From: Lucinisca nassula
Lineage: Eukaryota; Mollusca; Bivalvia; Lucinida; Lucinidae
Assembly: GCA_963580285.1 (NCBI GenBank)
Contig: OY757011.1
Location: 115,230,766-115,294,765, forward strand
Length of the DNA stretch: 64,000 nucleotides
Reading direction: 5' to 3'
Below the pieces are notes generated by a model, which did no database searches, was not told where the DNA came from, and saw only the letters and a program-made list of their open reading frames with translations. A program made the position numbers and the translations under genes. Below are positions 33,996 through 44,882 of this stretch, in pieces (positions within the stretch are counted from its first letter, which is position 1; each line of letters begins with the position of its first letter).

Positions 33996-34195
33996 GGTTT
34001 GTCTATACATGGACTTGTTAATGCAATGATCATAAAAATCTTCCTCCTTGCCAATTGGGACCAATGTATTTAACAGTGAAGATACACTTTGACATGGTTT
34101 GTCTATACATGGACTTGTTAATGCAATGATCATAAAAATCTTCCTCCTTGCCAATCGGGACCAATGTATTTAACAGTGAAGATACACTTTGACAT
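33996..34195. repeat. 100-bp direct tandem duplication
   Basis: 33996-34095 and 34096-34195 (each starting GGTTTGTCTATACATGGACT) differ at one visible base (CCAATTGGGA against CCAATCGGGA). Recent duplication in the SLC22 intron. Confidence 0.95.
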
Positions 34196-34273
34196 GGAAC
34201 ACTTCGGCTGAAGTGAGGAGTTCTATTAACATGTATAAAGGTCTATTCTGTATAATATATTTTCATTGAACTG

Positions 34274-34608
34274 TGTGTGTGTGTGTGTGAATTCGGGTTT
34301 AACGTCGCTTTCAACAATTTTTCAGTCATATCACGACGGTGTCTGGTTGCGACAGGGAGCTCAATGCTCACATTTATAGTGCTGCCTCACTGAAGTATCA
34401 TGTCCCAGACACATTACATGATACCACACCCAGTCACATTATCCTGACACTGGATCGACCAGTCCTAGCTCTACCCCGTAAATCTGAGTGCCAAACGAGG
34501 AGCAGCTAGTACCATTTTTAACGACTTTGGTATGTCGCGGCCCGGGGTCGAACCCCAGACCTCCCGTTCCCCGGAGCGGACACTCTACCAACTGAGCTAT
34601 CGGGCCGG
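34274..34608 (-). mobile_element. S2 tRNA-derived SINE next to an SLC22 splice donor
   Basis: Full-length, reverse orientation: GT-repeat tail, CGGGTTTAACGTCGC, body, then the tRNA-like head with B box GGGTCGAACCCC (reverse) and A box complement CCAACTGAGCTATC. The perfect 14-bp target duplication TTTTCATTGAACTG lies at 34260-34273 and 34609-34622. The insertion sits 24 bp beyond the exon donor at 34641-34646. Confidence 0.92.
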
Positions 34609-34646
34609 TTTTCATTGAACTGAATGATAATAAATATAAAACTCAC

Positions 34647-35068
34647 AGCCACGCAGCGAGCCATGGTACTCCCGAAAAACCAATCACTAGATGGATGTTT
34701 CTCCAATCTTTCACCAACCAGAGGATGAAAGCAAGAATGCATGCCTGTATTGGCCAGGAGGGAAACCCGATTAGCCAAGTTCTCCAGCGGGAGAGGGTGA
34801 ACTCCGAAAGATAGTTGTACTGAATGGTTAGGAAGAATCCCGTTCCAATGCCTATCAGAACTCTGCAAACCGTGAACATGACCCAGTTCACCGAGAAGTA
34901 GGAAATTAGATTAAAGAGAATCACGATTACAATGGACATGAAGATAGGGATTTTCCTGCCGAAAGTGTCAGCAAAGTGTCCAGCAGCAAAGTTTCCAATA
35001 AGCTGACATGCGAGTTGGGTTGTCATTACTGTTGCTGGGATCCAGGCCTTGTCACATACTAAGCTAAA
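34647..35068 (-). CDS. SLC22-type transporter, exon covering TM2-TM6
   Basis: A 422-nt minus-strand exon, acceptor TTCATTTTCAG, donor GTGAGT (34641-34646). It opens FSLVCDKAW, the conserved block before TM2 in SLC22. AAGHFADTFGRK follows, the major-facilitator loop motif (G-x-x-x-D-R/T-x-G-R-K) between TM2 and TM3. Then come three hydrophobic helices with CRVLIGIGTG (TM4), the SEFTLSRWRT loop before TM5, and VIGFSGVPWLAAWL (TM6). It starts at phase 0, so E-FSLVCD joins TMVSE at the end of the 45317-45654 exon without a gap. It ends two bases into the Leu codon completed by the 33194 exon. The ATG at codon 15 is internal and not a start. Acts in the plasma membrane; substrate unknown. Confidence 0.92.
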
Positions 35069-35261
35069 CTGAAAATGAATATAAAAAACAGTACGATTGT
35101 GGTTTTATGCTTCTATTGATGCCATTGTTTTCGCATGAAAATTTATTATAAGGATTTTGCTTTAGTACAATAACATAGGATCATCGGGTTATATTTACAT
35201 TCCCAGAACCCCAGTGCATATTTAGAAAAAAATCCTATAGTTGACTATACTGGTACCTAAT
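35069..35261. other. SLC22 intron start, no repeat seen
   Basis: Unique-looking sequence before the first nested element. Confidence 0.4.
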
Positions 35262-35334
35262 TTATCATATGACGTGGCGTCTGAGAGTGTAATAACGCCA
35301 TGTAATATTTTCGATAATCCACTAGTAGATTAAA

Positions 35335-37330
35335 CCAGTGCTTCAGCTGAAGTGAATACCCGTCGGATGGTTTAAGCTTTATGAGTGTTACCATATATGG
35401 GTATGGCGGCCATTTTGGTCATGTGACCTGGGCCTAAAACGGTTCCCCCAATAAATGCGCCTTATCGTAAGGAGCAAAAATATATCTTATACTTTAGTTC
35501 TGTATTCTGAATCGTTTGCAGGATAAAATGCATTTTCACTTTTCCAATACAAAAGCATATGTGTCAAAGTTTGACCTGGGCACAAAGAAGGTCAATTTCA
35601 ACCCAGGGTCACCATTTTAGCAATTTATGATGGGCCTACGTCCCAGATGCTATTTATCAAGTTTCGTGGAAATCTGCCCAGAGGTTCTGGGGAAGACTAT
35701 TTTTAAAGGGTTTTTACATTTTATGGCTTGGCGGCCATTTTGGTCATGTGACCTTGACCCATGAGGAAATTTTGGTTTCCCCCATCCCATAGAAGCTCCA
35801 TATGAAAGTTGACTTCAATCGGCCCAACGGTTTCCGAGGAGAAGCAGTTCGAAAATTTTCACATTTTTCGCCTCGGCGAGGCTATACTAAATGGAATGTA
35901 ATATTTCCATGTTCATTGGTTAGATCTCATTGATATCTATCAGTATGCCAAAAATTGTTTAAATATTCATAGCGGTTAAGTCACTATCACCAGTTTTCAC
36001 AAACGGGTTACGGACGGACAGACAGACTGACAGAATGACAGAATCACACGGTGATTTTAGGGCACTCTTAGAAAATCAACCGACTTCAGTCGGTCGCTTT
36101 TTCTGCGGGTCGTGCAATTATTATCTTAACAATATCTCAGCCGTGTTCGATATATGTCTTGTCAGGTCAAAAAGTAGGTCAGTAGGACATTTTGTCACGA
36201 CTTTTTAACGTCATGCCTTAGAATACAGTTTCCTTGGGACAAGGGATTCCCATTCATACAAATAATAATAATAATAATTACCATATATGGGTATGGCGGC
36301 CATTTTGGTCATGTGACCTGGACCTTAAACGTTTCCCCCAATAAATGCGCCTTATCGTAAGGAGCAAAAATATATCTTATACTTTTGTACTGTATTCTGA
36401 TTCGTTTGCAGGATAAAATGCATTCTCACTTTTCCAATACAAAAGCATAAAGTTTGACCTAGGCACAAAGAAGGTCAAGGTCAACCCAGGAGCATCATTT
36501 TAGCAATTTATGATGGGCCTACGTCACAGATGCTATTTATCAAGTTTCGTGAAAATCTGTCCAGTGGTTCTGGAGAAGACTATTTTGAAGGATTTTTACC
36601 ATATATGGCTTGGCGGGCATTTTGGTCATGTGACCTGGACCCCATGAGCAAATTTTGGTTTCCCCATCCCATAGAGGCTCCATATGAAATTTGACTTCAA
36701 TCGGGCCAACGGTTTCCGAGGAGAAGCAGTTCGAAAATTTTCACATTTTTCGCCTCGGAGAGGCTATACTAAATGGAATGTAATATTTGGCAAGTTCATT
36801 GGTTAGATCTCATTGATATCTATCAGTATGCCAAAATTGTTTAAATATTCCAAGCGGTTAAGTCACTATCACCAATTTTAACAAACGGGTTACGGACGGC
36901 GAGACAGACAGACCATATATGGCTTGGCAGCCATTTTGTAAATGTGACCTGGACCCCATGAGCAAAATTTTGGTTTCCCCCATCCCATAGAGGCTCCATA
37001 TGAAATTTGACTTCAATCGGCCCAACGGTTTCCGAGGAGAAGCAGTTCGAAAATTTTCACATTTTTCGCCTCGGCGAGGCTATACTAAATGGAATGTAAT
37101 AGTTCGCAAGTTCATTGGTTAGATCTCATTGATATCTATCAGTATGCCAAAAATTGTTTAAATATTCCAAGCGGTTAAGTCACTATCACCAATTTTCACA
37201 AACGGGTTACGGACGGACAGACAGACTGACAGACTGATAGACTGACAGTATGACAGAATCACACGGTGATTTTAGGGCACTCTTAGAAAATCAACCGACT
37301 TCAGTCGGTCGTTTTTTCTGCGGGTCGTGT
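35335..37330 (-). mobile_element. H3-D element (tandem-cored, Helentron-associated-like)
   Basis: Starts CCAGTGCTTCAGCTGAAG, contains core blocks (ATGGCGGCCATTTTGGTCAT, GTTTCCGAGGAGAAGCAGTT, TTTCGCCTCGGCGAGGC), then GACAGACTGACA-type simple repeat and a 3' hairpin CCGACTTCAGTCGG, and ends TCTGCGGGTCGTG. A first 3' end occurs at 36115, then about 160 bp of other DNA with an AAT repeat, then a second run with the core doubled (36600-36905, 36913-37200). The strand assigned follows the matching copy at 60819-62622, taken as plus. No protein is encoded. Confidence 0.7.
36116..36275. other. Spacer within H3-D, with AAT repeat
   Basis: Unrelated to the core. Ends in AATAATAATAATAATAATTA before the core restarts. 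Confidence 0.6.
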
Positions 37331-37714
37331 AATATGCAAATTAGTTAGATACGTCCCGTAACGTTACATGCACGGCGTCCTTAACGACGTCGCGTTTACT
37401 AATGGCGGAATGCTTACATTTTTGCAAACAATCGTGAATAAAATGCGTTTTCAATGTCATATGATAAAAAGAATCTTGCATTCGTGCTCTTGTATTATTA
37501 AATTTATTAAACTCGTTGAGCAAAAGGGATAAAATGCTCGGCAAAGCCTCGCATTTTATCCCTTTTCCTCAACTCGTTTAATAAATTCAATAATATATGA
37601 TCACTCATGTAAGATCCTCTCTATGGTTCATAACGCTTCAATGAATACGTTGACTCGTGTGACGTTACATGATCATAAGGTGAAATAGATGATCTTACAT
37701 GAGTGTTCATGTAT

Positions 37715-38105
37715 TCATATTTACATTTTCACGGTAAAGCCTAATGTAAAGCTATATAAAACAATGTAGTTCATACTTCCAAGAACGCATCGAGTCACAT
37801 GATTTTTTAATGACGTCGAGTGACGTCAGTCTGTCTAAACTATTGTTCTCTACAGGGCATTGGTGACGTCAACGCTGTTCCGCTTTTTGTAGAAAAACAG
37901 CGTGTGGATGTTTTTCAGCTTTAAAAGTTTACCCTATAAGCAGTTTTTTCCCAAGTGATGAAGGGCAAAGAATTTAAATATAAAAATAAACATATTTTTT
38001 TCAGTTCTTCGTGAAAGTATGAAGGACAGCAAAGTTTACATGAACCCCTTCTGGGTTCATTTACTTGCACGCGACCCACTGCGTTCATACTTTCATGAAT
38101 AACAG
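37715..38105. mobile_element. M7 foldback MITE, inverted copy
   Basis: Reverse of 20405-20845. Shared blocks include AACAGCGT-type sequence near 37900, GCATCGAGTCACATGATTTT, and the hairpin GAAAGTATGAAGGACAG... / ...CGTTCATACTTTC with CGCGACCCACTG. Confidence 0.7.
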
Positions 38106-38124
38106 AAAAATAAAAGGCCTCAGA

Positions 38125-38725
38125 TTCCCTGACGGTTCCAGCGTAAAGGCTCATGTTGGTTGGTACCTTATGCTCTGTCTCTGGTCGGGCCTATCGGAGT
38201 CTAACTGTTGGTTTTCTTTTGTTCCAGCATTTCAGTGGTTTCTTGCTGTTGCGTCCTCACCGTTGTTTCATCTCTGTGGTTGTTTGATTTTTGTGTTCAC
38301 CGAGAGATTGCTTTGATGAGTTAGGAGACCTTCATGCGGACTGAACAAATTAGTTGTCTTAATCGCGACGGAAGTAAAGGCGAGGATAGTGGCCATGTAA
38401 AATCGATTTAAGCCACCCCCCCCCCACCCCACCCCAGTGGAATTCGTTTCTGCTGACCGTTCCAAGGCGGTTCTTCTTTCGCGGTTTGTTTTTGTTATTG
38501 TTTATCTTTGTATCTTTGGGTGTTTGTGTCGCTTATATTATTTTATTTTGGATAGCCTATTGACCATTTTGTGGGAAAGTGACTTTCATTTTGGCTTTTC
38601 GCTGTTGGTGTTTCCGTAGGGGTCTGTCGTTTCATGTTTGTGTTTCTTTCCGTTCGGTGTCTCTGATGGGAGCTGTAGGTTAATTGTGTCGATTCCTTAT
38701 CATTGCCTCCACTTCTATTTTAGAC
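38125..38725 (+). mobile_element. R1 3' tail copy
   Basis: GACGGTTCCAGCGTAAAGGC, CAGTGGTTTCTTGCTG, a C tract with interruptions (38415-38440), GGTTCTTCTTTCGCGG, ending near GTGTCGATTCCTTATCATTG. Confidence 0.85.
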
Positions 38726-38954
38726 CACTCTGTACAAGTTCAGCGCGGTCTGATCAGAGTTTCGATGTGCTCTGTGTGGATGCCCTTCGGGCCAAAGCTT
38801 TTTTATCCATTCAGTAACGAAACGTCAGGTCGGTATCAACACTGTTTGCCCTTCTATTGATGATTTTGACTAAATTACCTGTTTACAAAAATGCCAAAGA
38901 TGGAAACCTCCACTTCATAAATTCAGGAAAACAAACTTGTTGCTAAGGTTTATT
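38726..38954. other. Non-coding
   Basis: Decayed M3-like arms (GGTCTGATCAGAG, AACACTGTTTGCC). No gene. Confidence 0.4.
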
Positions 38955-39025
38955 CTAAATAGAAGTGAAGGCAATGATCGAAATAGAAGTAAAGGCAATG
39001 ATCAGGAATCGATACAATTAACCCA
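38955..39025 (-). mobile_element. R1 tail-end fragment, doubled
   Basis: AATAGAAGTGAAGGCAATGATC occurs twice in a row (38957 and 38983), followed by GGAATCGATACAATTAACCC. Confidence 0.75.
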
Positions 39026-39130
39026 CAAGACTGCCAAAACACAACATCAATAGGCATGCTTAGTATATAGCTAATCCAATAACGATTGATAACTTTGCGT
39101 TCCCCTTTAATTGCACACCGACGAGTCGAG

Positions 39131-39330
39131 CCTCGGACTCCATCACGTGAACAAGTCCGTGAAATGAAGACCCCCTATACCCCACTTTATAGACATAGGC
39201 CGTTGGTACTCGTTAGAACCGCCTAATTGAGGCGGTTCTAACGAGCACCAACAACCTATGTTTGCAGAATAAATAAGAAAAATATCACGGATTTTCAACA
39301 GAAAAGTATTGTATGACGGCTCTGGCCTAA
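39131..39330. mobile_element. M2 foldback MITE
   Basis: Begins at CATCACGTGAACAAGTCCG. Palindrome CTCGTTAGAACCGCC / GGCGGTTCTAACGAG at about 39207-39245. Confidence 0.75.
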
Positions 39331-39433
39331 AGACTACTTAATCTTTTTTAAGCAAAGTCGGTTAGTCCTGATGCTATGTCTTTGGCCGGGCACACCGACG
39401 TCCAATTGTTTTTTTTTTCTTCTCTAGCATTTC

Positions 39434-39600
39434 AGTTACATCACGTGAACAAGTCCGTGAAATGAAGACCCCCCTTAACCCCACTGTATATAGGGAAAAT
39501 TGGGGTTTACGGGGGTATACAATATTTTTCTTATTTTTGCTCCAAAACATAGGTTGTGGGTACTAGTTAGAACCGCCTCATCGACCATGTGGGATAATTG
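39434..39600. mobile_element. M2 MITE, truncated
   Basis: Same left end CATCACGTGAACAAGTCCG and GGGGTTTACGGGGGTATAC. It breaks off in the first arm of the palindrome (GAACCGCCTCATCG). Confidence 0.7.
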
Positions 39601-40449
39601 TAATCCGCCTATTACCTGTGTCCGATTTAAGCCGCGTGACAGATTGTATAGAAATTAATAGGGCATGTGAATCTAAGACATGATTGAAAAAATACTAGGC
39701 TAGATAGCGAAAATGTGATTGAAAATTATGAAAATTCAAACTTTTATCTTAATTTTGATTATAATTTTATATTTTTTAAATAAAATTTAGACTGGTCATT
39801 TTTGAAATGAAAAAAAGTACCCTTCGTCTCGTGAACCTCTCGTTAACTTCAATAGAAAATTAGCAAAAACTCATGAGGGTGTCTGTTTTTATACTGTAAT
39901 AATTAAATTATAAAATACGTTGTTAAAAATGCGACTTTAAATTCTAGAAGAAAAATGATTTTTCTTTCCAACAGTATCAAATAATTGAAGATCAAATAAA
40001 AACAAAGTTGGTCATTTTCAGGTTGTTTTCTTGCCATTTTGAGTACTTTTAGCCGTCTCTCCTCATTGTATCTATTTATAGCTATCGGTTCTCATATTAC
40101 GCGATTATCGGATTAAATCGGAAATTTCCGGTTTTTAGCTGATTTAAGACGAATGTCAAAGTGAGCTGCTGAAAACATTTTTGTTAATGACATTTAATGC
40201 TGAAATAAATTTATTTTATTTCATCTTATCTATATATTACTGTTTTTGAGTTGTTTTGTTTTCTTGTTTAATATATTTTTTCTGCATGTGACTGATGCGC
40301 AATTAACAAACACTTTATTATTGGATACAAAAGAAGAAGAAAGAAAAAAAAAACTTCAATTATAGATTTTTTTACTAGCGAAAATATATTGGTTTCGGTG
40401 AAAAATCTTTTTTTTTTTCGGGTACTTCACACACTTGCTTAATTGGCAA
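39601..40449. other. 850 bp AT-rich, no feature seen
   Basis: Long A/T stretches, no exon and no repeat that I can match. SLC22 intron. Confidence 0.5.
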
Positions 40450-40696
40450 TTGTTGCTAATTACTGCCAATCATGCCGGTTGTGGGAATAGTACTTAAAAC
40501 CCTTAGGTACTTTTTCTGATCAGAGTCTACGTTGTGCGAAAGAACCAATGCTTCTTCATGCAGCAAGAGAAGTCTAGGATGCGCATGCTGATGTGATTCT
40601 TTGCTGGGAACACGTAAATTGTAGGGAGTGCTGTGCCCTGGTTCAAATATTATTTTCTGGGATAAATTGCATGTAATTACACACAGCAAAATAATC

Positions 40697-40935
40697 ATCA
40701 CGAAAACACGCCTGTATAATTTTGACCCCTTGAACCTCACTTTTATATAATAAAACTGGGTTTTACAGTGGTAAACCTTGTTTCTTATTTCTACTCTGTA
40801 CATAGATTGTGGGTACTCGTTACACAATCTCTATTTTGTGCAACAGAAAATTTCACAATTTTTCATCTTAAAATTTTCTCTTTTTCGGCAATAAAATTTA
40901 CTGTGTAGCTGTACAGGCATGTTTTGTAATGTGTT
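40697..40935. mobile_element. M1 foldback MITE, palindrome collapsed
   Basis: TIR-side sequences ATCACGAAAACACGCC and GTACAGGCATGTTTTGTAATG. The central palindrome is reduced (GTGGGTACTCGTTACACAATC), as if one arm was deleted. Confidence 0.7.
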
Positions 40936-41439
40936 GTCAGGGTTGCAAAACAAAATATATTTTAATGCTAACCAGTAATCAACTAAAGCTGATTTAACAA
41001 GTTTCGATTAATATGCATCAATTAATACATGCACAGAATTTAAGAGTTGACACGCGCTGTGTGTATATTCAAATTAATTGCTTTATCACCCGGAAGTCTT
41101 AATTGTTGACATGATATATCGACACACTTTTGTTAGGTAATCTTTAGACAAACGTTCTCTGTAGTTAATGGACTTGGTCCAGTTAACGCTTTCCCTTTCA
41201 CCCCTAAGCTTCTGTTAATTAGAATTTAGCCCCCCCAGCCCCCCCCCCCCCCCAAAAAAAAAAAATGGAAAGAAAAAGGGTTGAGCACAATTCAAGTCTT
41301 TCTATTATAACAAAATATATCCATATAACGCACAATGAACACTCTGATTGTGCAGATTCCAGGTTGGTCTGGGGTTTGTCATATAATCTTATTCGCTAGT
41401 TATCAAGTATCCTATTTTCTTCTCCAATATATATCTCTT
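40936..41439. other. Non-coding with C/A homopolymer at 41228-41263
   Basis: No gene seen. The homopolymer is a run of C then A. Confidence 0.45.
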
Positions 41440-41705
41440 ACAGCGGTCCTAACGATACCCACAATCGATGTTTTGGAGCAAGAATTAACACACTCGCGCG
41501 TCAACGTGCATTTTTTTCATATCTCCAAAATAGCTATTTTTCTAATGAAAATCCGTGATAATTTTCTTATTTATACTGCAAACATAGGTTATGGATGTTC
41601 GTTAGAACCGCCTCAATAAGCGCAAAATATTGTATACCCCTGAAACCCAAGTTTTCTCCTATACAAAGTGGGGTTTATGCGGTGTTCATTTCATGGACTT
41701 GTTAA
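41440..41705. mobile_element. M2 MITE, degenerate
   Basis: AGCGGTCCTAACGATACCCAC at the left, AAACATAGGTTATGG, GTTCGTTAGAACCGCCTC, then TACAAAGTGGGGTTTATG and TTTCATGGACTTG. Rearranged arms. Confidence 0.6.
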
Positions 41706-41719
41706 CCTAATGTCTGTAC

Positions 41720-41960
41720 TTACTTTTTTTTTAGGTAAATACCAAAAATATTATATCATCATGTGTATTGAAAACATAAATTTTACACTCGTGCAATAAA
41801 AAAAGAAACTTTTCTAACGAGTGCATTGAAAACGCCATAGTTTTCACGAGTGTGCAGCATGGGTGATTTTTTTTATTATTTTCAATATACGAGATGAAAT
41901 ATTTTCTGTTCTTTTTTTTTCGACAAAACAGAATTATTTTCATTTTATACGCGACTATGC
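41720..41960. repeat. Foldback sequence, unclassified
   Basis: TTTACACTCGTGCAAT and AACGAGTGCATTGAAAAC are answered by GTTTTCACGAGTGTGCAG and TTTTCAATATACGAG. An internally inverted AT-rich repeat. Confidence 0.5.
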
Positions 41961-42074
41961 CGGTACAGTGTAGTTAAACAGCTGTTTATCACAAGCTTCG
42001 CAGTGTGAAAATAATATCCTTATTTGTTTCAGATATGCAAATATTTCACTGCTAATCGTGATTAACCCATTTCA

Positions 42075-42286
42075 GGCTGGAAACCCCTAAACGGGTACCG
42101 TGTCAAACAGTGCAGGCCCAGATCAGTCGGCCCAGATCAGACTGATCTGGGCCTACACTGTTTTAAAAAATTCAACCATTTTCCAAAAAGGTTTTGAAGA
42201 AAACACCACCTGCCACCCCTAAATTTTGAAATGGACTCCTGCTATAGGAGGAAGATTCCACTTGGTACAAAAAGGGTTAAGTAATG
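42075..42286 (-). mobile_element. M3 palindromic MITE
   Basis: Reverse copy: ends AGGAAGATTCCACTTGGTAC...AAAAAGGGTT. Core CAGATCAGTCGG...CAGATCAGACTGATCTG. Confidence 0.8.
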
Positions 42287-42404
42287 TTAGGCCAGTATGG
42301 GTTCAACGGATTAAAAACCGATTAGATGTCAAAAAATGAAACAGTTTGCTTACTGTGTTCTCCTTTATTGCTTAACGAGGCCAACAGAGCTTTTGTTTGT
42401 ATTG

Positions 42405-42545
42405 GAATTTAGCGGTCCAGTCAACACTATTTTAGGTAATTTTTGAGCCGGTCAGTTTACCTATCCACTCTTTTCCTGGACAGGCTTATACATAAGCGGT
42501 AAACCAGTATAGTGCACATTCTTTCGCTCTCTAACGTGCGGCTTT
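42405..42545 (-). mobile_element. SINE-like repeat (relative of 18005-18290)
   Basis: AGTCAACACTATTTTAGGTA, CACTCTTTTCCTGGACAGGC, CACATTCTTTCGCTC. Confidence 0.5.
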
Positions 42546-42554
42546 AAATAGCCG

Positions 42555-42700
42555 TTTCCCATCACGTAAAGCAAGTCCTTGAAGAACCCCTCAAAAACAC
42601 GCTCTATATTAACAGGGGCATACATTATTTTGCTCTTTCTGGCCCAAGACATAGATTGTGGGTACTCCTTAGAGCAGTCTTAATGATGGGTTTCAAACAA
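42555..42700. mobile_element. M1/M2-type MITE, truncated
   Basis: CATCACGTAAAGCAAGTCC, AACACGCTCTATATTAAC, CATAGATTGTGGGTACTC. The other arm is missing. Confidence 0.6.
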
Positions 42701-42861
42701 ACCAGTGACAGGCACGTGGAAATCAGCAGTGCAAAGCTACTGTACTTAGTCGCGTTTGTCAAACCGTCTCAAAACTATCAAAACTTTAACATTGAATCAA
42801 CTGCGTTCTACTTAACACACATTGAGCATCAAGGCCAAGTTGTTCAAAGCAGCGTAAGTTA

Positions 42862-43092
42862 ACCCTTTTTGTACCAAATGTAATCTTCCACCTTATATAC
42901 AGCAGGACTCCATTTCAAAATTTGTGGTGTCAGGTTGTGTGTTTCATCAAAATCTATATGGAAAATGACTGATCTTTAAGCAAACAGTGCAGGCCCTGAT
43001 CAGACGCCGCGTTCTGGGGGCATCTGATCTGGGCCTGAACTGTTTGCCAAGTAACCCCTTTAAGTGTTTCTGGTACACTGAATGGGTTAATG
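42862..43092 (+). mobile_element. M3 palindromic MITE
   Basis: AACCCTTTTTGTACCAAATG start, core GATCAGACGCCGCGTTCTGG / GGGGCATCTGATC, end GGTACACTGAATGGGTT. Confidence 0.85.
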
Positions 43093-43654
43093 AACATGCG
43101 ACTGGTCAAAACGTTAACTATTCAATAGGTACCTAATACTCTTGTATTTCTGCTCGAAACTGTGAGGAGCTTTTTGCAAAATTGATGCAAACCCTATTCG
43201 CCTTTTTACTTTTATTTTGCTGTACAAAATGATCAAAAATTTAACGACTCGTTAACTAACGTCTTCGCAAAAAAAAAAAAAAAATAATAAAAACATAAAT
43301 AAATAGATAAATAAAATAAATAAATAAAAGTGGCATTAGGTTATTTTATAAATGCGGCATAAAACAAACACTTTCCCTTAAAATACTATAATATTTGAAA
43401 AACAATCCGTTTTATATATGGACCAAAAAAATCATCATATTTAGTTAAAACAAATATGCCACTGTAATACCCTTAAGCAATTGTCTGAGACAAGGATTGA
43501 CGGTCACAACCTATAGTGATCGAAAACTGCCGACAATAGCCGAGTTGCTTTAAAACAGGTGACAAGTAGCGTAATTCTGGAAGCTACCTGGAAAAACTGT
43601 CAGTACAGGTTTGTTCCCTTGATTTCCCTTGATTTCATATGGCCGAACCTTTCC
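43093..43654. other. Non-coding, A-rich tract 43268-43330
   Basis: An A run is followed by AAATAAATAAAT-type repeat. No gene seen. Confidence 0.5.
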
Positions 43655-43790
43655 CGTATGGCGGTTCTAACGAGTATCCACAACATGTGTTTACAGTATA
43701 GATAAGAAAAATATCACCGATTTTCATCAGAAAAGTAGCCATTTTGTAGATGTGAAAAATGCACTATGTTGCACGGATGTGTTATCGTAA
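43655..43790. mobile_element. M2 MITE, right half
   Basis: GGCGGTTCTAACGAGTATCC to GCACGGATGTGTTATCGTAA. It shows the end missing from the 39131 copy. Confidence 0.65.
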
Positions 43791-43794
43791 TGTT

Positions 43795-44757
43795 TCACGC
43801 TGTCCTCATCGTTATTTCATCTCCGTTTGATTTTATCACGAAAGAACCATAGCGAGGTTTGGCCACGTAAAATCGATTTTTCTTACATGCTTTTCAATAA
43901 ATGGTAAAAATTTCTCAGTGAAATCTAAATCGATATCTTCTCTGTTACAAAAAGGGAAAATACGATTTTTTATTTTTCGCTGTTTGTGAATTCAATTTAT
44001 CCCCAAAACTAACATACATTCTTTGTTTGTGAAAAGTCAATAAGCTAAACGTTATTACTGAGTGACAAAAATTACGTCACACGTTTTCAATTTTAAGCAT
44101 GAAGGAAACAGAAAACTTGATATTTTTTTCAATGTAAGATCAATTGTTATTTCACTCATGAACACCAAAAGACACTGAAAAATCAAATATCCTCTATTAA
44201 GTGCCCTAATAAAAACATTTTACCGACCGTTCCAAGTATGTTCTTTTGTTAATGTCTATTATTGTTATAATTCGTCGTTCCATGTATGTATTGCGAATGT
44301 ATTTTTTAATTTGGGTAGCCGTTTCGCCATTTTTTTGCGACAGTAATTGTCCTTTCGGGTTTCTGTTTGTAAAGTTTTAATTATGGTGAAGTTGTTTTAT
44401 GTACCCATCACAAAAACACGCCTACATAATTTTGACACCCTTAAACCCCACTTTTACATAGTAAAACTGGGGTTTACAGGCGTAAACCGTATTTGTCTTA
44501 TCTCTGCTCTAAAATATAGATAGTGGGTACTCGTTAGAACCGCCCCTCGACGAGGCAATTCTAACGAGTACCTACAATTTATATTTTGAGCATTAATAAG
44601 AAAAATATCACAATTTTTCATTTGAAAGTTTCAGTTTTTTCGGCGGTAAATTTACAAGGCATTTGCATAGGCGTGCTTTCGAAATGTTTGGAAATTTGAA
44701 TGACAGGTGTGAGATAATTCTATCGATTCCTGATCATTTCCATCACATCTAAGTTAA
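43795..44757 (+). mobile_element. R1 3' tail, decayed, split by an M1 MITE
   Basis: CACGCTGTCCTCATCGTTATT, GGCCACGTAAAATCGATTTT and GACCGTTCCAAGTATGTTC reach to about 44402. The tail end ATTCTATCGATTCCTGATC is at 44712-44740 after the nested M1. Confidence 0.65.
44405..44690. mobile_element. M1 foldback MITE nested in an R1 tail
   Basis: CATCACAAAAACACGCCTAC left, GCATAGGCGTGCTTTCGAAATG right, palindrome CTCGTTAGAACCGCC / GGCAATTCTAACGAG. Confidence 0.8.
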
Positions 44758-44882
44758 TGACAATCGCACTGATGGCTGAGTTGTAAAACTACAACATAGA
44801 TATGTTTAAGATACGAGAATTTTCAAAGACGCTCTACGCTTACCGTCACGCCTTGAACCATCTTTTATTATATGATCGTGTT

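Larger units (their letters stand above)
35262..37618. mobile_element. M4 foldback element split by an H3 insertion
   Basis: 35262-35334 and 37331-37618 together match the uninterrupted M4 at 44883-45256. The left piece ends GATTAAA and the right resumes AATATGCAAATTAG. The hairpin AATTTATTAAACTCGTTGAG...GCTCGGC / GCCTCGC...CTCAACTCG...AATAAATTC is at 37497-37590. Confidence 0.85.

Noticed and set aside
34518..34868. Minus-strand open frame overlapping the SLC22 exon in another frame and running into the SINE
   Set aside because: Shadow frame. The real frame carries the transporter motifs and correct splice sites.
40697..40935. Independent gene with start near 40827 on the minus strand
   Set aside because: The frame overlaps an M1 MITE and its flank; no domain.
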